Shown here one piece after another: positions 12,251-23,060 of a DNA stretch of 64,000 bases. The stretch is from Ligula intestinalis (Eukaryota; Platyhelminthes; Cestoda; Diphyllobothriidea; Diphyllobothriidae), in the NCBI GenBank assembly GCA_036362985.1, contig JAYGXS010000004.1:70602203-70666202 (forward strand), in the 5' to 3' direction. Every line of letters starts with the position of its first letter. Within the stretch, counting starts at the first letter, position 1. The notes below the pieces were generated by a model, which made no database searches, was not told where the DNA came from, and saw only the letters and a program-made list of their open reading frames with translations. A program made the position numbers and the translations under genes.

Positions 12251-15200
12251 ACCATTTCTAGCTTAACAATCATCATCACTCAGCCATAACCAACACAGTT
12301 AATGCACCACCCTAGGCTGGAACAGACAATCTGTTGTTGAAAAGTCCAACGTTGCAATTTATTGAGCAATAATGAGGGACTACGTGGAGGTCATAAGGGT
12401 GATACTGCATTTCTTGCCTGCATCAAAATGATTAAAGTTGCAATATTTGGGAGACCTGGAAGCTTTTAGAACTGATACTTTTATGGATCGGAACTGATAA
12501 CATTAATATATAGGCGGCCATTGATCGGTTAGGGGACGCAGGCGTCTCGTTTTGCTTAAACTCGAGCCAACCAAGCAGTCATGCAGCGGATATTATTATA
12601 GGCAGATTAGCATTGCTTTGATTACTCCCAACATTTTACATGCCCTAAATCCATTCCCCTTGAACATTTTTAAATGTGTCTTTTACATTTTCATTGCCTT
12701 GCTGTTTCTTGCTTATATTTTTTTGCAATGCTGTAGACGTACCTCTGCCAAATTCTGCTTCTTCACTGTTTACATTAGCATCATGCCAGGACCAAAAAGT
12801 GAATTTCTTGTGAAAAAATTAAAACAAAGCAAACAGCTTTCTTATTTCATAGAAATCACAATAGTAAAATAATGGATAAAAAATATCTCAGCAGTGTTTG
12901 TAGATTATGAAAGCAGACACATAATTAAATAAGCAAAATTAAGGTTTTGATGAAAGTTGCACAGACTAATTGCATTTTTGCACGGGTTTTGAGTGTCTTC
13001 AACTAAGTGCATATGCAGGATGGCCCAATAAAGTGTATACACACTTAAAATAATTGTTGACTTAGTATTGATTGTAATTTTTTATTTCAAAAATGCAAAA
13101 CTATTTAAAATTATCATTTTATTTTTTTACTGCAGATTATCAAACTAACGTCCACTTAATCCAGTTACTGCTGATAACCTGAAGCAATGGAATCACACAC
13201 TTAATCAATAAAATTTCATTCGTATTTGGAGACATTTATTTTTAATAGATTCTCTCTTTCTCAATCATTGAAAATTTTGTAAAAAATCAGTGGAAGAACA
13301 AATAAAATGATCCTGCTTAACACCTTAAGATTTTTGAAATAATTAAATTATGGTAAACTATAGAGTTAGAATCGGTTAAAATGTGCATACTTTTTTTGAA
13401 AAATCCAGTATATCTCGTATGACAGTAAACTTAAGAGGTGCACTTCAATTATTCATGAGGTCTTACTATATTTTCTAAAACTTTCGAACTTATCAATGAA
13501 ATTTTATCCGTCGACCAGAGATATCTAAGTAAAGTGGTTATGAAGTAAATTGAATGCATACTATATTGTTTTCTCCAAAAGGTTTCGGAAATAGGTGGGT
13601 GTCAAATGCTTTCTCTCATTTGCGACAATATTGGCAGTATTTTCCAATGGAAAACAAAAACGCCCAAGCACGGTAACTATTCTTCATTGCTTTTTAGGTT
13701 ACCAACTAAAGCTATGCTACGCTGCTAATTTTTAAAATCGTTTGAAAGCTGTCTGGATGCAAAGGTCGAGCGACACGTAGGTCTAGAATAAGATCTGCCA
13801 TGTAAGATAAGTTTGCGATTTCTCGGCTAGTAAGTTAGTTTTTAGTTTTTTTTTAATCAAGCTGGCAGTAAGATCACAGAAACTGTGTCTTGAGGATAGG
13901 TAAGGATGACAAGTACGCAAAATATACCAACTCCTGGATGCTGCTTCTAATATAACTTTTACGATAAAAAAGTCAGCCTTGTTCGTAGACCTTTAAACGT
14001 GGCTCCTTGTGCCACACCTCTTCCATCAGCTTGGCAAAACTGACCTGAAGACTTCTATGGTTTTGCCCGTGGGCGGGTGTAAATTGTGTGCGCATCTGTA
14101 TGATGTGATTTTCCGTGTAGTCTCTGCTGCAGGCTTTTTCATCTGCTTTTTGTATTATCTACACGGTTTTACGATAGAGTGCTTCAGGCAAAAAAAATTC
14201 CCTTTTGTTTCACGCCCAATCTTCATGTTTACAGTCCACTTTTTGATGAATGGCTTATTTGTACGACAGTAGCAACTATTTTGTTGGACTACTTGCGTAA
14301 GTTATCAAGGTTAGCGAAAATAACAGAAGTGATCCCGGAATAAACAAGATTCTAGCCCAAAGGTAGCTTAAGAGTAGCATCATTAAATGTGATTCAGTAA
14401 TTCATAAATATTCGCCAAAGGGATATAAACTTAAATTAAACATACCACTGTCATTAAGTTGTAAGGTCGAATAACAATCAATTTGAGATTAACAGGCAAA
14501 TTTAATAACTAGCCAGTTTTGAGGACTAATGTGTTGATTTCACTTTAAAGATGAGAGTTTGTGTGATAATTACATTCTCCCATAAGATACCTGTCTTTGT
14601 ATATTTTGGATCGCTTAGCATTGTACGTAGTCTTACATGTTTTCTTTTCCTCCGAAGACATCGATTGTAATTCTGTCCTTACGCACCTTAAATATGCCGG
14701 TACAATGCTCAAACTCTTGAATATATTTTTAGGTTTAATTGAAAGATTCATAAGTGGAGTCAGTAGTATGACATCAAACAATATTTGTTTGACTTTAAAC
14801 GGGCAATGCATTTTACTTACTATTCTTTTCCACTGTTTTCGATAAAAGTCACCTTCTATTAGTTTGCAATATAAGACTATGAATAGGCCAACAGGTTAAA
14901 ATATGGACAGAAAGACGCAAAAACAGTTTATATTTACAAAATGCACCAAGTAGATGAAGTGCATAACGCAACCAAGACAAAATGACTATTTATAAATTAG
15001 ACAAGAAATTAAAGCTTTTCCTACTTTCAGCACCAGTTAGTGTAACATGCCATTGCAACTGAGAACATAAATAAATATATAAATTTTCATTTCACTTGAC
15101 CCTACTGTGCAAAATTTACGGCCTCGGTGGGGGTCAAAATCATACAACAGGGAAGGCCTAAGCGAAAACAACGCGCTACCATTGACCTACAAGGCTCACA

Positions 15201-16229
15201 GTGCGCCGTGAGTTTAATAACACTTGGTTTTCTTTTACCCGCCCGAATTACTGCTTGTAAGAAATACACCATTATGGAAGAGCAACCTGACTGCCCAGGC
15301 AGAATGCACTAAGCATTCACCTACAATCCACCAGAATGACTAATAGGCTCACTTACTCGTTATGGGAGTTTGACAGTTTCATTTCAAGCGATAGTTACAG
15401 CAGACACTGTGGCAAAGGTTACTTACCTAGCCTCTTAGACAGGATACCGGAAACATTCGCTTTTCTTAATCCTTACAATAACTCTTCAGTAATCCTAATC
15501 TCAATCCGAACCCTTCTCTGCCCTATACATTAAGGCTACCATTTACTCGGAAGCACTTTAGCGCTAACCATAACCCTGAACTTAGTCTGATCTTAACCCT
15601 CAAGCTTCCTTTATTTTTCGAGGAGTTCAGTAAAAAGACACGTATATTACGAGCGGCCGTTGTTTTCATGTTCTGCTCAGCTAATCACATGACTTGTAAC
15701 TTCCCAACTTTTGTATCAAGTATTTTGAGTTAGTTTGGAAATTGTTTGTATATGTGCTAAAAATTTGGCGTTCACCAATTTTTTTGGACTGGAGTACTGC
15801 TTTTTTCCTTGGATCTTTAACCTCTAAACCACGTTGGCGTTCATATTGTGACTAACAGTAATAAGTGAGGTAAAGTGACGCCCACACAGGTTCAACATTT
15901 GTCTGCAGCTTAAACTCAGTTCTCTGCTCGCATGTTTACTGTTCAAAGGCCTCGATTTGAAGTTCACGTCCTAGAGTCAGACTAAAACTGCATATCAAGT
16001 CATACATAGTTAAAATGAACCCCTTCTTATTTCTTGAAGACATATCATGCCTCTGTGGCAGTCGTGTTTAGCCTGATATCACGACAAAACCCTCAGAGAC
16101 TTTATCGAAAAAAAAAGTTTCACTTATTAATTTTTTGCTCAGTATGGAGGTTCGTTTAGCAAAACCAATCTGCATTTTTGAAGAATAACCCACTACACAT
16201 CTAAAAAACAGGTACTTACCTTTGGAAGC
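12251..16229. other. Mostly AT-rich, unassigned
   Basis: Contains frames at 12552-12872, 14009-14272, 14597-14845 and 16242-16595 without recognisable domains. Around 15480-15605 several AACCCT/CCTAA-like hexamers occur irregularly, which might be decayed telomere-like repeat. Confidence 0.4.
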
Positions 16230-17214
16230 GTTAGAAACGCGTTAACTGTAAACACACATTGTGATATTTGAAAAAAAGAGTCTTTTATTATATGTTTGAA
16301 AAGACTGCTTCAAAGTGCATTTTACTAGAAATATTTGAGTTGCTTTGTGTATGTACCAAAGCCAGCAGACCTCAGATAAGAGCAATTTTTTTAATGTGCT
16401 GCAAAACGACGAATAGTCCTCAAAATTCATTGAATCGTCAAGAAAATATTTCAAAAAATATATGAGAAGTTTTGTATTATGGTCATATTGCTTAATGTGT
16501 TTAAGCAGGCTACATACATAAAAAGAAAGGATAAGGTTTCTTCTATTGCCTTTGAGGAGATACTTATTCAAGTCTATGTAAAAGTTAAAATTCAAACTTA
16601 TCGAAGGCTACATCATACCTGTCATAATTATAAACAGACGTTTATCACAATTTATTATATTGAAATTTTGCCGATGTATGTATTCGTTTGCCTTGACTTC
16701 ACAGCTTCATACACAGACGATAACCTGACAGGAATTGCTGTTTCCTTCGGAAAACTAATGAAGAATTGTACCGTTAAATTTTCGGGTGAGCTAGGTTGTG
16801 GAAAGTGAGGGCCCATTAGTTCTTTTTTTCCTTAACAATGTAATTTCCTTTCATGGAATACACCTGGTCAAATCGTGGTATTCCATTTACGGACAAGTTA
16901 GGTCGAAAGGCTACTAGTGCTGGTACTGCAAAATCATATGAACTTAAGTTTCGAACTCGGTTCTTAAATGACAAACCTACCAAGTACTCCGAAAAGGTTA
17001 ATGCAGATGAATTGACAGATACTAAATAAGATTTGACAATTGGACCATCCTATCCGTCGAGATTTACTATGTGCTCCAGACCACGGTACCAAAGGGGCCG
17101 TTACTTGCGCGTGAATTAGATGTAAGTGCTGGTAGACTTGCGTTATATCGACCACAGTCGCTCTTCTTTCACTCTGTGTGTGACGTAAACCGGTATCTAT
17201 GAGAACTAGACGAC

Positions 17215-17700
17215 AGCTTGATCGCTGCGACAATACGTTCATTCGCCGGACGTTTTGAAATCCGTCGTGAATTTATCATCCGAGACATACTCACAGAGCA
17301 GTAGGAGGAAAAATTTGTGTGCGCACAGGGTTTTGGCGTAAAATTTAAACGTACAGAAAAAAATCGATAAATGCCTTGCGTGCGCGCTGATTCGTTGCGT
17401 CAGCAATGACGATCTGGCCCTGCAATGTTGGCATAAAATGACGTGTTGGCCTGTCTGCTCCGCGAGCGGTGACTTGCGCTGGCCAAATTAAGTTTCAGCA
17501 CCGAACATGGATTGGGAAAATAGGTTCACTCGTTGATGGGTTGGGTGCTCGTGAACTGTGACTCAAGGAATTCTCCGCTAACTCAATAGCCAGCTCTTGG
17601 GAGAATTTGGGCCTCATCGACTTTGAAGGTGTGGCCAAGTCTCGTCGAATTGGCCGCAACTGAGAATTGACATCAGCGATCGAATCATCTTCTTCGTATT
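17215..17700 (-). mobile_element. PLE-A 3' end (pLTR and 3' UTR)
   Basis: Collinear with 2596-3030 and 28975-29345. In order come the tail GATCGCTG.GACAATA, the hammerhead, ACAGAGCAGTAG, AAATCGATAAATGCC, GTTGCGTCAGCAATGAC, TGGCCAAATTAAG and ATGGATTGGG. The GIY-YIG end is only faintly recognisable near 17600-17690. Non-coding and truncated. Confidence 0.7.
17245..17286 (-). ncRNA. Decayed hammerhead-like motif (family A)
   Basis: 42 nt. The core is CGGAUGA instead of CUGAUGA and CAAAAC replaces CGAAAC. The ACGUC part and the stem II outline remain. Probably inactive. Confidence 0.5.
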
Positions 17701-17959
17701 AATTACTTCCCAGGACTCGCACGTTTGCTTGTATTGACCGGTATCTATGCCTGTCAAGCTATCCCCATGTTCTTAATTTGTTATACAAGTGCATGCCACA
17801 TAACGTCTTCTGTGCCCTGATATAAGCCACAGTTCGTCCATTGAATCTACCACGCGGTCCCTTTAGGGACCAAATAAGATACACCAGACAACATGCTGTA
17901 CTGTTTGTTCCTGGCTGAGCGTATTAACTACTGAATTATTAAGTGGTTCGAAGAACAGA
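17701..17959. other. Spacer between repeat units
   Basis: No recognisable feature. Confidence 0.4.
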
Positions 17960-18950
17960 ATTTCCTTTAAAATTTAACGCACATTGTGACTTTTTTCAAA
18001 TAAGAGTTGATATTTTTAAATCTGCTGCAAATGGGGTCCATACATAAACTTAATTGAATTGTACAAAAATATTTAAATGACATATTTGGGCAGGTTTTTA
18101 TTATGCTCCTATCATTTATAGCGTTTAAGTGGGTCAAATATCTCAGAATTGAGGACAGAGATGCTTTTTTGTCGTAAAGGATATATTTATTCTAGTCCAT
18201 CTGAAACTGTAAACGTATTAAAAATCAATTTATACCCATCACAATTATAAGCATATTGAGGTTTAACACATGAAGGCATCGGTTCACCTAAACTCTACAG
18301 CGTCTTATATGGAAATTGGGGTTGGAGTATTTATTTTGCTTTCCGCAACAAGCTACATTAAGTTCAAGGACTACACCTCGTCAAACTGCCGTATTTTCCT
18401 AAGGCCCAATTAGGTTGAACGGATACTGGAGAAGATAGTTCAGATAAACTTGAGTTTTGAAATTGGTTCTGAAATGATGCATCTTTCAACTGCCCCAGGT
18501 GACTTAATGCAGATCAACTGACAGATGATAAATAAGATTTGACAATTGGACCGCCCTGTCCGTCGAGTTCCACCAAGTGCTCCAAAGCCCGGAAGCGCAG
18601 GGTCAGTGAATTGCGCGTGAAGAAGTTTTCAGTGCTAGTAGCCTTGCGTTACATTAACCACACTCGTTCCTTATCCAATTGGCTGAGTGCGATGTAACCC
18701 TGTATCTACGAGAAGAAGGAGATCACTTGATCGCTGGAACAATATGTTTATTCGCCTGACGTTTCGAAATTCGGCGCGAATTCATCGTCAGAGACATACT
18801 CACAGAGCAGTCGTGGAAACAGTTGGTGTGTGCACAGGGTTCTGCCGTAAAATGTAAACCATAAGAAAAAATCGATAAATGCCTTGAGTAAGAGCTGATT
18901 AGTTGCGTCAGCAATGACCATATTGCACAGCGGTGTTGGCACAGGATGAG
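17960..18950 (-). repeat. Duplicated repeat block, unit 2
   Basis: Partner of 16230-17700, ending in a PLE-A pLTR that holds the best-preserved hammerhead of the window. The PLE part stops near 18945 at a GGAGGAAGAAGAAGAAG purine run, so the GIY-YIG end is missing. Confidence 0.6.
18754..18795 (-). ncRNA. Hammerhead ribozyme motif, best-preserved copy (family A)
   Basis: 42 nt on the minus strand. Stem I is GUCU/AGGC. The core CUGACGA is followed by U, the stem II arms GAAUUCG and CGAAUUU around a CGC loop, C, then GAAAC and the cleavage triplet GUC. All conserved core bases (CUGANGA, GAAA, NUH) are present. A15.1-U16.1 and C15.2-G16.2 can form stem III only between two molecules or tandem copies because no loop separates them, as in the minimal dimeric hammerheads described in PLE terminal repeats. 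The U/C pair at the base of stem II is a mismatch. Confidence 0.8.
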
Positions 18951-19639
18951 GAGGAAGAAGAAGAAGAGCAAGAACAAGGATTTTACAAACCTGAATTTTT
19001 AGCAAAAATGGCTCCATTCATGGAGAGCAGATGGTAAGGTAAATAAAGGGTCATTTTAAAAGGACAAAGATAAAAAGGTCATGCAATACTCTAAAATCAA
19101 GTTTTACACGATATATACATCAACTATGGAGACAGATCGGCTTCTAACTTCTCAATTTCCGCTTGTTCACACGTGAGTTAGCGTGCTAAGAATGGGAGTA
19201 CCAAGTGTTGATATGCTGATGCTTGGCAAGTCATATGATGGAAAACTCGACGCATGGGACGGAAAGACTTTGCAGCCATTAATGCAGAGTGGAGTGAGTA
19301 ACCTCAGTAGGTATGCCATTAGCAAATTGCTTGACCATTTTAAAGTGTCGCTGCATTAAGTGTCAGCTCAAAAAAACACAGGAAATACCGGCAGCTAAAG
19401 AGAGCATTCGGAGGCTACATTTCAAAATGACTAGGTCTTTTTTAAGTAAGGCTGAAAAAAAGCGGAGAGCAGTAAATAATAAGGGGAAGAATACAGGCAT
19501 CTACAAAACGCCAGATAAGGGCTTGCGGCATGCGATATAAACGCAAGCGGTGGATATACTATAAAAAATACGGATTTTGATGAAAAGGCCTTCCATCTGA
19601 AGAAAAAATGTAAGCTTAGATGCTAGTGTAACCCGCAGG
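18951..19639. other. Unassigned sequence
   Basis: Includes a purine-rich run at 18948-18978. The plus frame 19313-19540 is Lys-rich with no recognised domain. Confidence 0.4.
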
Positions 19640-20830
19640 TATTGGAAAAAGGATACTTTGATGAGCAGAATGTCGATAATTTCGGGACTGGGAGAGGATA
19701 ACAGTCAAAAAATACACTAGACTGACTTGCACGCGTTTAGTAGAAGGCCATTTGCTGACGACCATGTTGAGACATGGTCTAGACTATCCTTCAGTATTTG
19801 GAGATGTAACTGACTTTTGAGTGGATGGCCAACAACCATATTACTAGCATATTTAACAAACAAGCATTGGTTTGGCGGTCGTATGTCATCAACGTGGAGA
19901 GAGAAGAGAGGAGGGGATCGTATGGCCCCCTGAAGAACTCCACAGTTGTTAAGAAGGACCATGGATTGTCGCTCTCCGCACTGAACGAATTTATCACGGC
20001 AAGTAAAATAGTCCCCATGCCAATATACACTCCAGCCGGGAGAGCCGCACACAGAAGTTTTGTTAAGAAATAGATGGCAAGGGATCACATTGAAGGCTGC
20101 GGAGCAGTCGAGAAAAGCACAACCGTATGCACTGCAATCTTTATCTTAATCTCCTAGAGCAGAATGGACTACCAGAGCAATAGCGTCTAGTGTACTACGC
20201 CAAGCCTTAAACGCAAATTGGAAGATATCGGAAAAATTAGAGACAAAGGACATGATGATGTCTAAAGAGACTCGTGCTGCAAGTTTCAATGGTGCAGAAG
20301 TGCAGGCAATTGGATGAAAAGATTTTGGACCAGTTAAGGAAGTTATTTCGGGATTGGAGTGATTCTCACTGATCTCCACTCATTGGAAATCTTAGACTCC
20401 ATGAAGGACAAGTTGATGAGGTGCGTCAGTGCAGGTGCTAACTGAAAAGAGCAGGATTTGGGGATAAATGATGATATCCCATTTGGTCCTGCAGCAGTTG
20501 AACCTCGGACCTTTTGAATCTGTTTCTTCACCATTTCCACAGAAAAATAAACAACGACACTTGGTAATTTGGAAATGACGTCTGTCGGAAGGTGATAGGC
20601 AGTTGGAGTGTGAACGAAATTTGCATTAAAACGGTCTAAATCTAAGTCAGAATCTTCATGTGCTAGTGTATTGCGTTGACCAGTGAAACGCTAATAACTC
20701 TTACAAATTTAATCTAAGGAGAGAGGAGCGGAAGATGAAGAATAAGTTAAACGCTGACTAACAAAAAGGTCGTTCAGCCTGGAAATCTCACGCTTTATCT
20801 GGACGTTCAAATAATTTAGTCTTTCTGTCT
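19640..20830 (-). mobile_element. CR1-like non-LTR retrotransposon RT remnant, copy 1
   Basis: Three minus-strand frames read in order as one RT. At 20540-20343 there is GSTAAGPNGISSFIPKSC...NEWRSVRITPIPK (RT blocks 0-1). At 20379-20146 there is GPKSFHPIACTSAPLKLAARV (block 2, normally RPI.L.S...K..E). At 20088-19717 there is GVLQGAIRSPPLFSLHVDDI (block B, normally QG...SP.LF) and FVKYASNMVVG (block C). The catalytic YADD is YASN and frameshifts separate the pieces, so it is dead. The upstream connector (20560-20830) aligns with 60480-60860. No APE domain remains in this copy. Confidence 0.8.
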
Positions 20831-21644
20831 TCATTTTTACATTCTTGATTAAAATAGCTTTTTGATTTTTAAAGTTATTCTCTGAGCACTCTCTCCAGCC
20901 ACCATTATTAATAATTTTTCTGAGCTAACATTGTAGCACAGTGACGCTTGACAACAGCACAACAGTTTTTTGATCGCATTCTTGATGAGATTGCCTCTCT
21001 TTTTCGTTCTGAATTAATGACTGCAAAGTTCCTGCGTACTACGCACCTACACTTTTGATATATATCCTGTCGTTTATAGGTATTTGAACACTATGTGCTC
21101 CTACCCGTAACACATTACCTCACGTTCAAGGAAATTGAAATCAAGAAGCTAAACTAAGACCTGTTTCCATAAAATATGTAAATTTTATGTAAACATCGAT
21201 ATTTTTAGTATGAAGTTGATTTGTCCCGGGGATTTACTAAAGGAAAGTAGGCTTCGCAGAAAGGCTTGGATGCTGCCTTCAAAAAAACGCTATTTTTTGC
21301 TATCAACCGTTGCGAACAACTTTCAATTTGGAACATGCAGAAGAGAAGGTCCTTGGAATCTTGCTTTTTGCGAATTTGAGTAACTAAACCAAAGCAACAA
21401 TGTTCTTTTTTAGCAAAAAGACAAAGGTTGGAGAATAATTTTTCTGTATGGCAAAGGTTGCGTTCCAGTTGAATGAAACATCATTAACCCATTACCTTTC
21501 ATAATTTTAACCACTGTGATCTTTGTTATGAAACTTGAATACCTATGGTTTTTCAAACATGTATATAAATTAATTTAGTGTGATTGTTTTAGAAATTTCA
21601 TGTGGATATCAGAAAAATATACAAAAATATATAGCATGAATGTT
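20831..21644. other. AT-rich, unassigned
   Basis: No recognisable feature between the RT remnant and the next PLE piece. Confidence 0.4.
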
Positions 21645-21915
21645 AAATATGCGTGCTATTCTCGCACATCTAGTCGATACGAACCATCAAGTCGATACTA
21701 TCAAAACATTTAAGGTGGTCGACAGGACACCATCTAATTTTTCCAAAGGCCTACGCCAACGGATGCTTGCAACAGCCGAAGCAGTAGCTATAAGGCTAGC
21801 AAATCCAGTGTTGCGTTGTCAGAAGACTCTGACACAAGCTCTGTCACTTCCATGGTCTAAACCGACACCAGGTGGCGATAGGATTTCGCCCCTACTAACA
21901 ATTGGCAATCCCTAA
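21645..21915 (+). pseudogene. PLE GIY-YIG C-terminal fragment (family H-like)
   Basis: The frame encodes AHLVDTNHQVD, then IKTFKVVDRTPSNFSKGLR, LATAEAVAIRLANPVLRCQK and TLTQALSLPW. This is the tail of PLE GIY-YIG domains: an HLVDTGH block, then an AEA.AI block with the catalytic Glu, then Q and LPW at the end. A close relative on the minus strand at 28560-28690 reads TTEAVAI, VLCCQKTLTKSLLLP. The first half of the domain (YIGRT) is absent upstream, so this is a 5'-truncated piece. Confidence 0.7.
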
Positions 21916-22209
21916 ACCAACACGCCGATATGGTTTGCATGTGCAAACTGACCTAATCCGTGTAGGCCAATCAGCGCCCGTGTTAGATAGTTATTGATTT
22001 TTCTGCCTATTCAAAATTTAATTGTTATATACAGCGTTGATTTCCCTTGTATATGTTTGGTCTTATGAAGAGTTGCTTAATGCAATTGTTTGCCATAAGC
22101 TGACTTCTAAAAGAAATTTTCTTGAGTCAAAATATGATGTAAAGCCTGTTCTTACCGGTTACGCATTGAAAGCATATCATCGAAAAAAGTGTCTGATCAA
22201 ATTGCTTGT
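21916..22209. other. Unassigned sequence
   Basis: The short frame from 22022 has no motif. Confidence 0.35.
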
Positions 22210-23060
22210 CTTTACAATCTTCACTGATTAATTCATAATGTGTGCATCTGTTCGACGTTCACACCAAAAACTTTTAAAAAAAGGTATCCAAAAAGAGTAA
22301 TTTACCGAAGGAAAGTGTTTTTGGATATAAGTTCTAAGAATGATGACAATGCTGTTTCTTTGTAGAAATGCCTCGAAACAGCAATTCATGTTGTCAAGAG
22401 TAAATCATGTGAACAGTATAACTCTGTAACTACTATTCCTTAGTTTAATAAAAAATATTCCTTGCCTCCTCCATATTCCATACAAAAAGTTACCCCTAAA
22501 AATTGGTTTGATTAGGTATTCGGCTGACGAACTCCTGTGTATATTAAATTTTTGCAACGTAATGTCACAATGAAATTTGCGAATTTTGAGGATTTCTTTT
22601 AGTTTTCTGAAGCTTAACGATTCAAAGTGACTGAAAAGAAAATAACTTCCTTTTCTCTTTATAATGATTTACCTTCCGCATGAGTAGATTTATTTCACTT
22701 TCAGATACATACTGGCGAATTGAAAAAACTGGTCCTATACATTGGCATTTTTGAAGTAAATATTATTCTTTCGTTTAGTTCGTTTCTAAATAAAGTAAAA
22801 GGGGATTGTAAAGTATATAAAAAAACTATTTTATTTACGAATTACATTAAATAAGGCACTATTTGTGTAAAATCTACAAAAATGTTAGACATTTGTTTTT
22901 TATTGAAAAACATTGAAGGGTTATTGCTGCATTTAAGAAACTCCTTTCTTAGTGCATTTTGTACAAAATAACTTCACCAGATAGCTTAACATAATTTCTT
23001 AAACACATGTGTTCAATGTAACTGCAAACTAATTTGGTTCCTTTAACTTGGCTTCACTTT
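22210..23060 (+). repeat. AT-rich dispersed repeat L, copy 1
   Basis: Collinear with 34860-35640 in the same orientation. Paired landmarks: CTGTTCGACGTTCACA / CCGTTCGACGTTTACA; GAAATGCCTCGAAACAGCAA / GAAATGCCTCAAAACAGCAA; GTGTATATTAAATTTTTGCA / GCGTATATTAAGTTTTTTTC; CCAGATAGCTTAACATAAT / GCAGAATAGCTTAATTAAT. No coding capacity is visible. It could be a non-autonomous DNA element. Confidence 0.6.

Larger units (their letters stand above)
16230..17700 (-). repeat. Duplicated repeat block, unit 1
   Basis: Aligns collinearly with 17960-18950. Shared landmarks are GAAAATATTT..AAAATATAT versus CAAAAATATTTAAATGACATAT, CAAAT/CGT.GTATT.CC, and AATAAGATTTGACAATTGGACC at 17025 and 18530. Each ends in a PLE-A 3' end on the minus strand. 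The units are well diverged, so the duplication is old or both are copies of a longer repeat. Confidence 0.6.

Noticed and set aside
12552..12872. 106-codon plus frame with a hydrophobic stretch
   Set aside because: A hydrophobic run in AT-rich sequence is expected by chance; no family match or conserved motif.
13020..13420. Possible mariner-like element (GTGTATAC and GTGCATAC strings)
   Set aside because: The strings do not form convincing terminal inverted repeats and no transposase is visible.
15480..15605. Telomere-like CCCTAA hexamers
   Set aside because: Too irregular and too few in register to call an interstitial telomere array.
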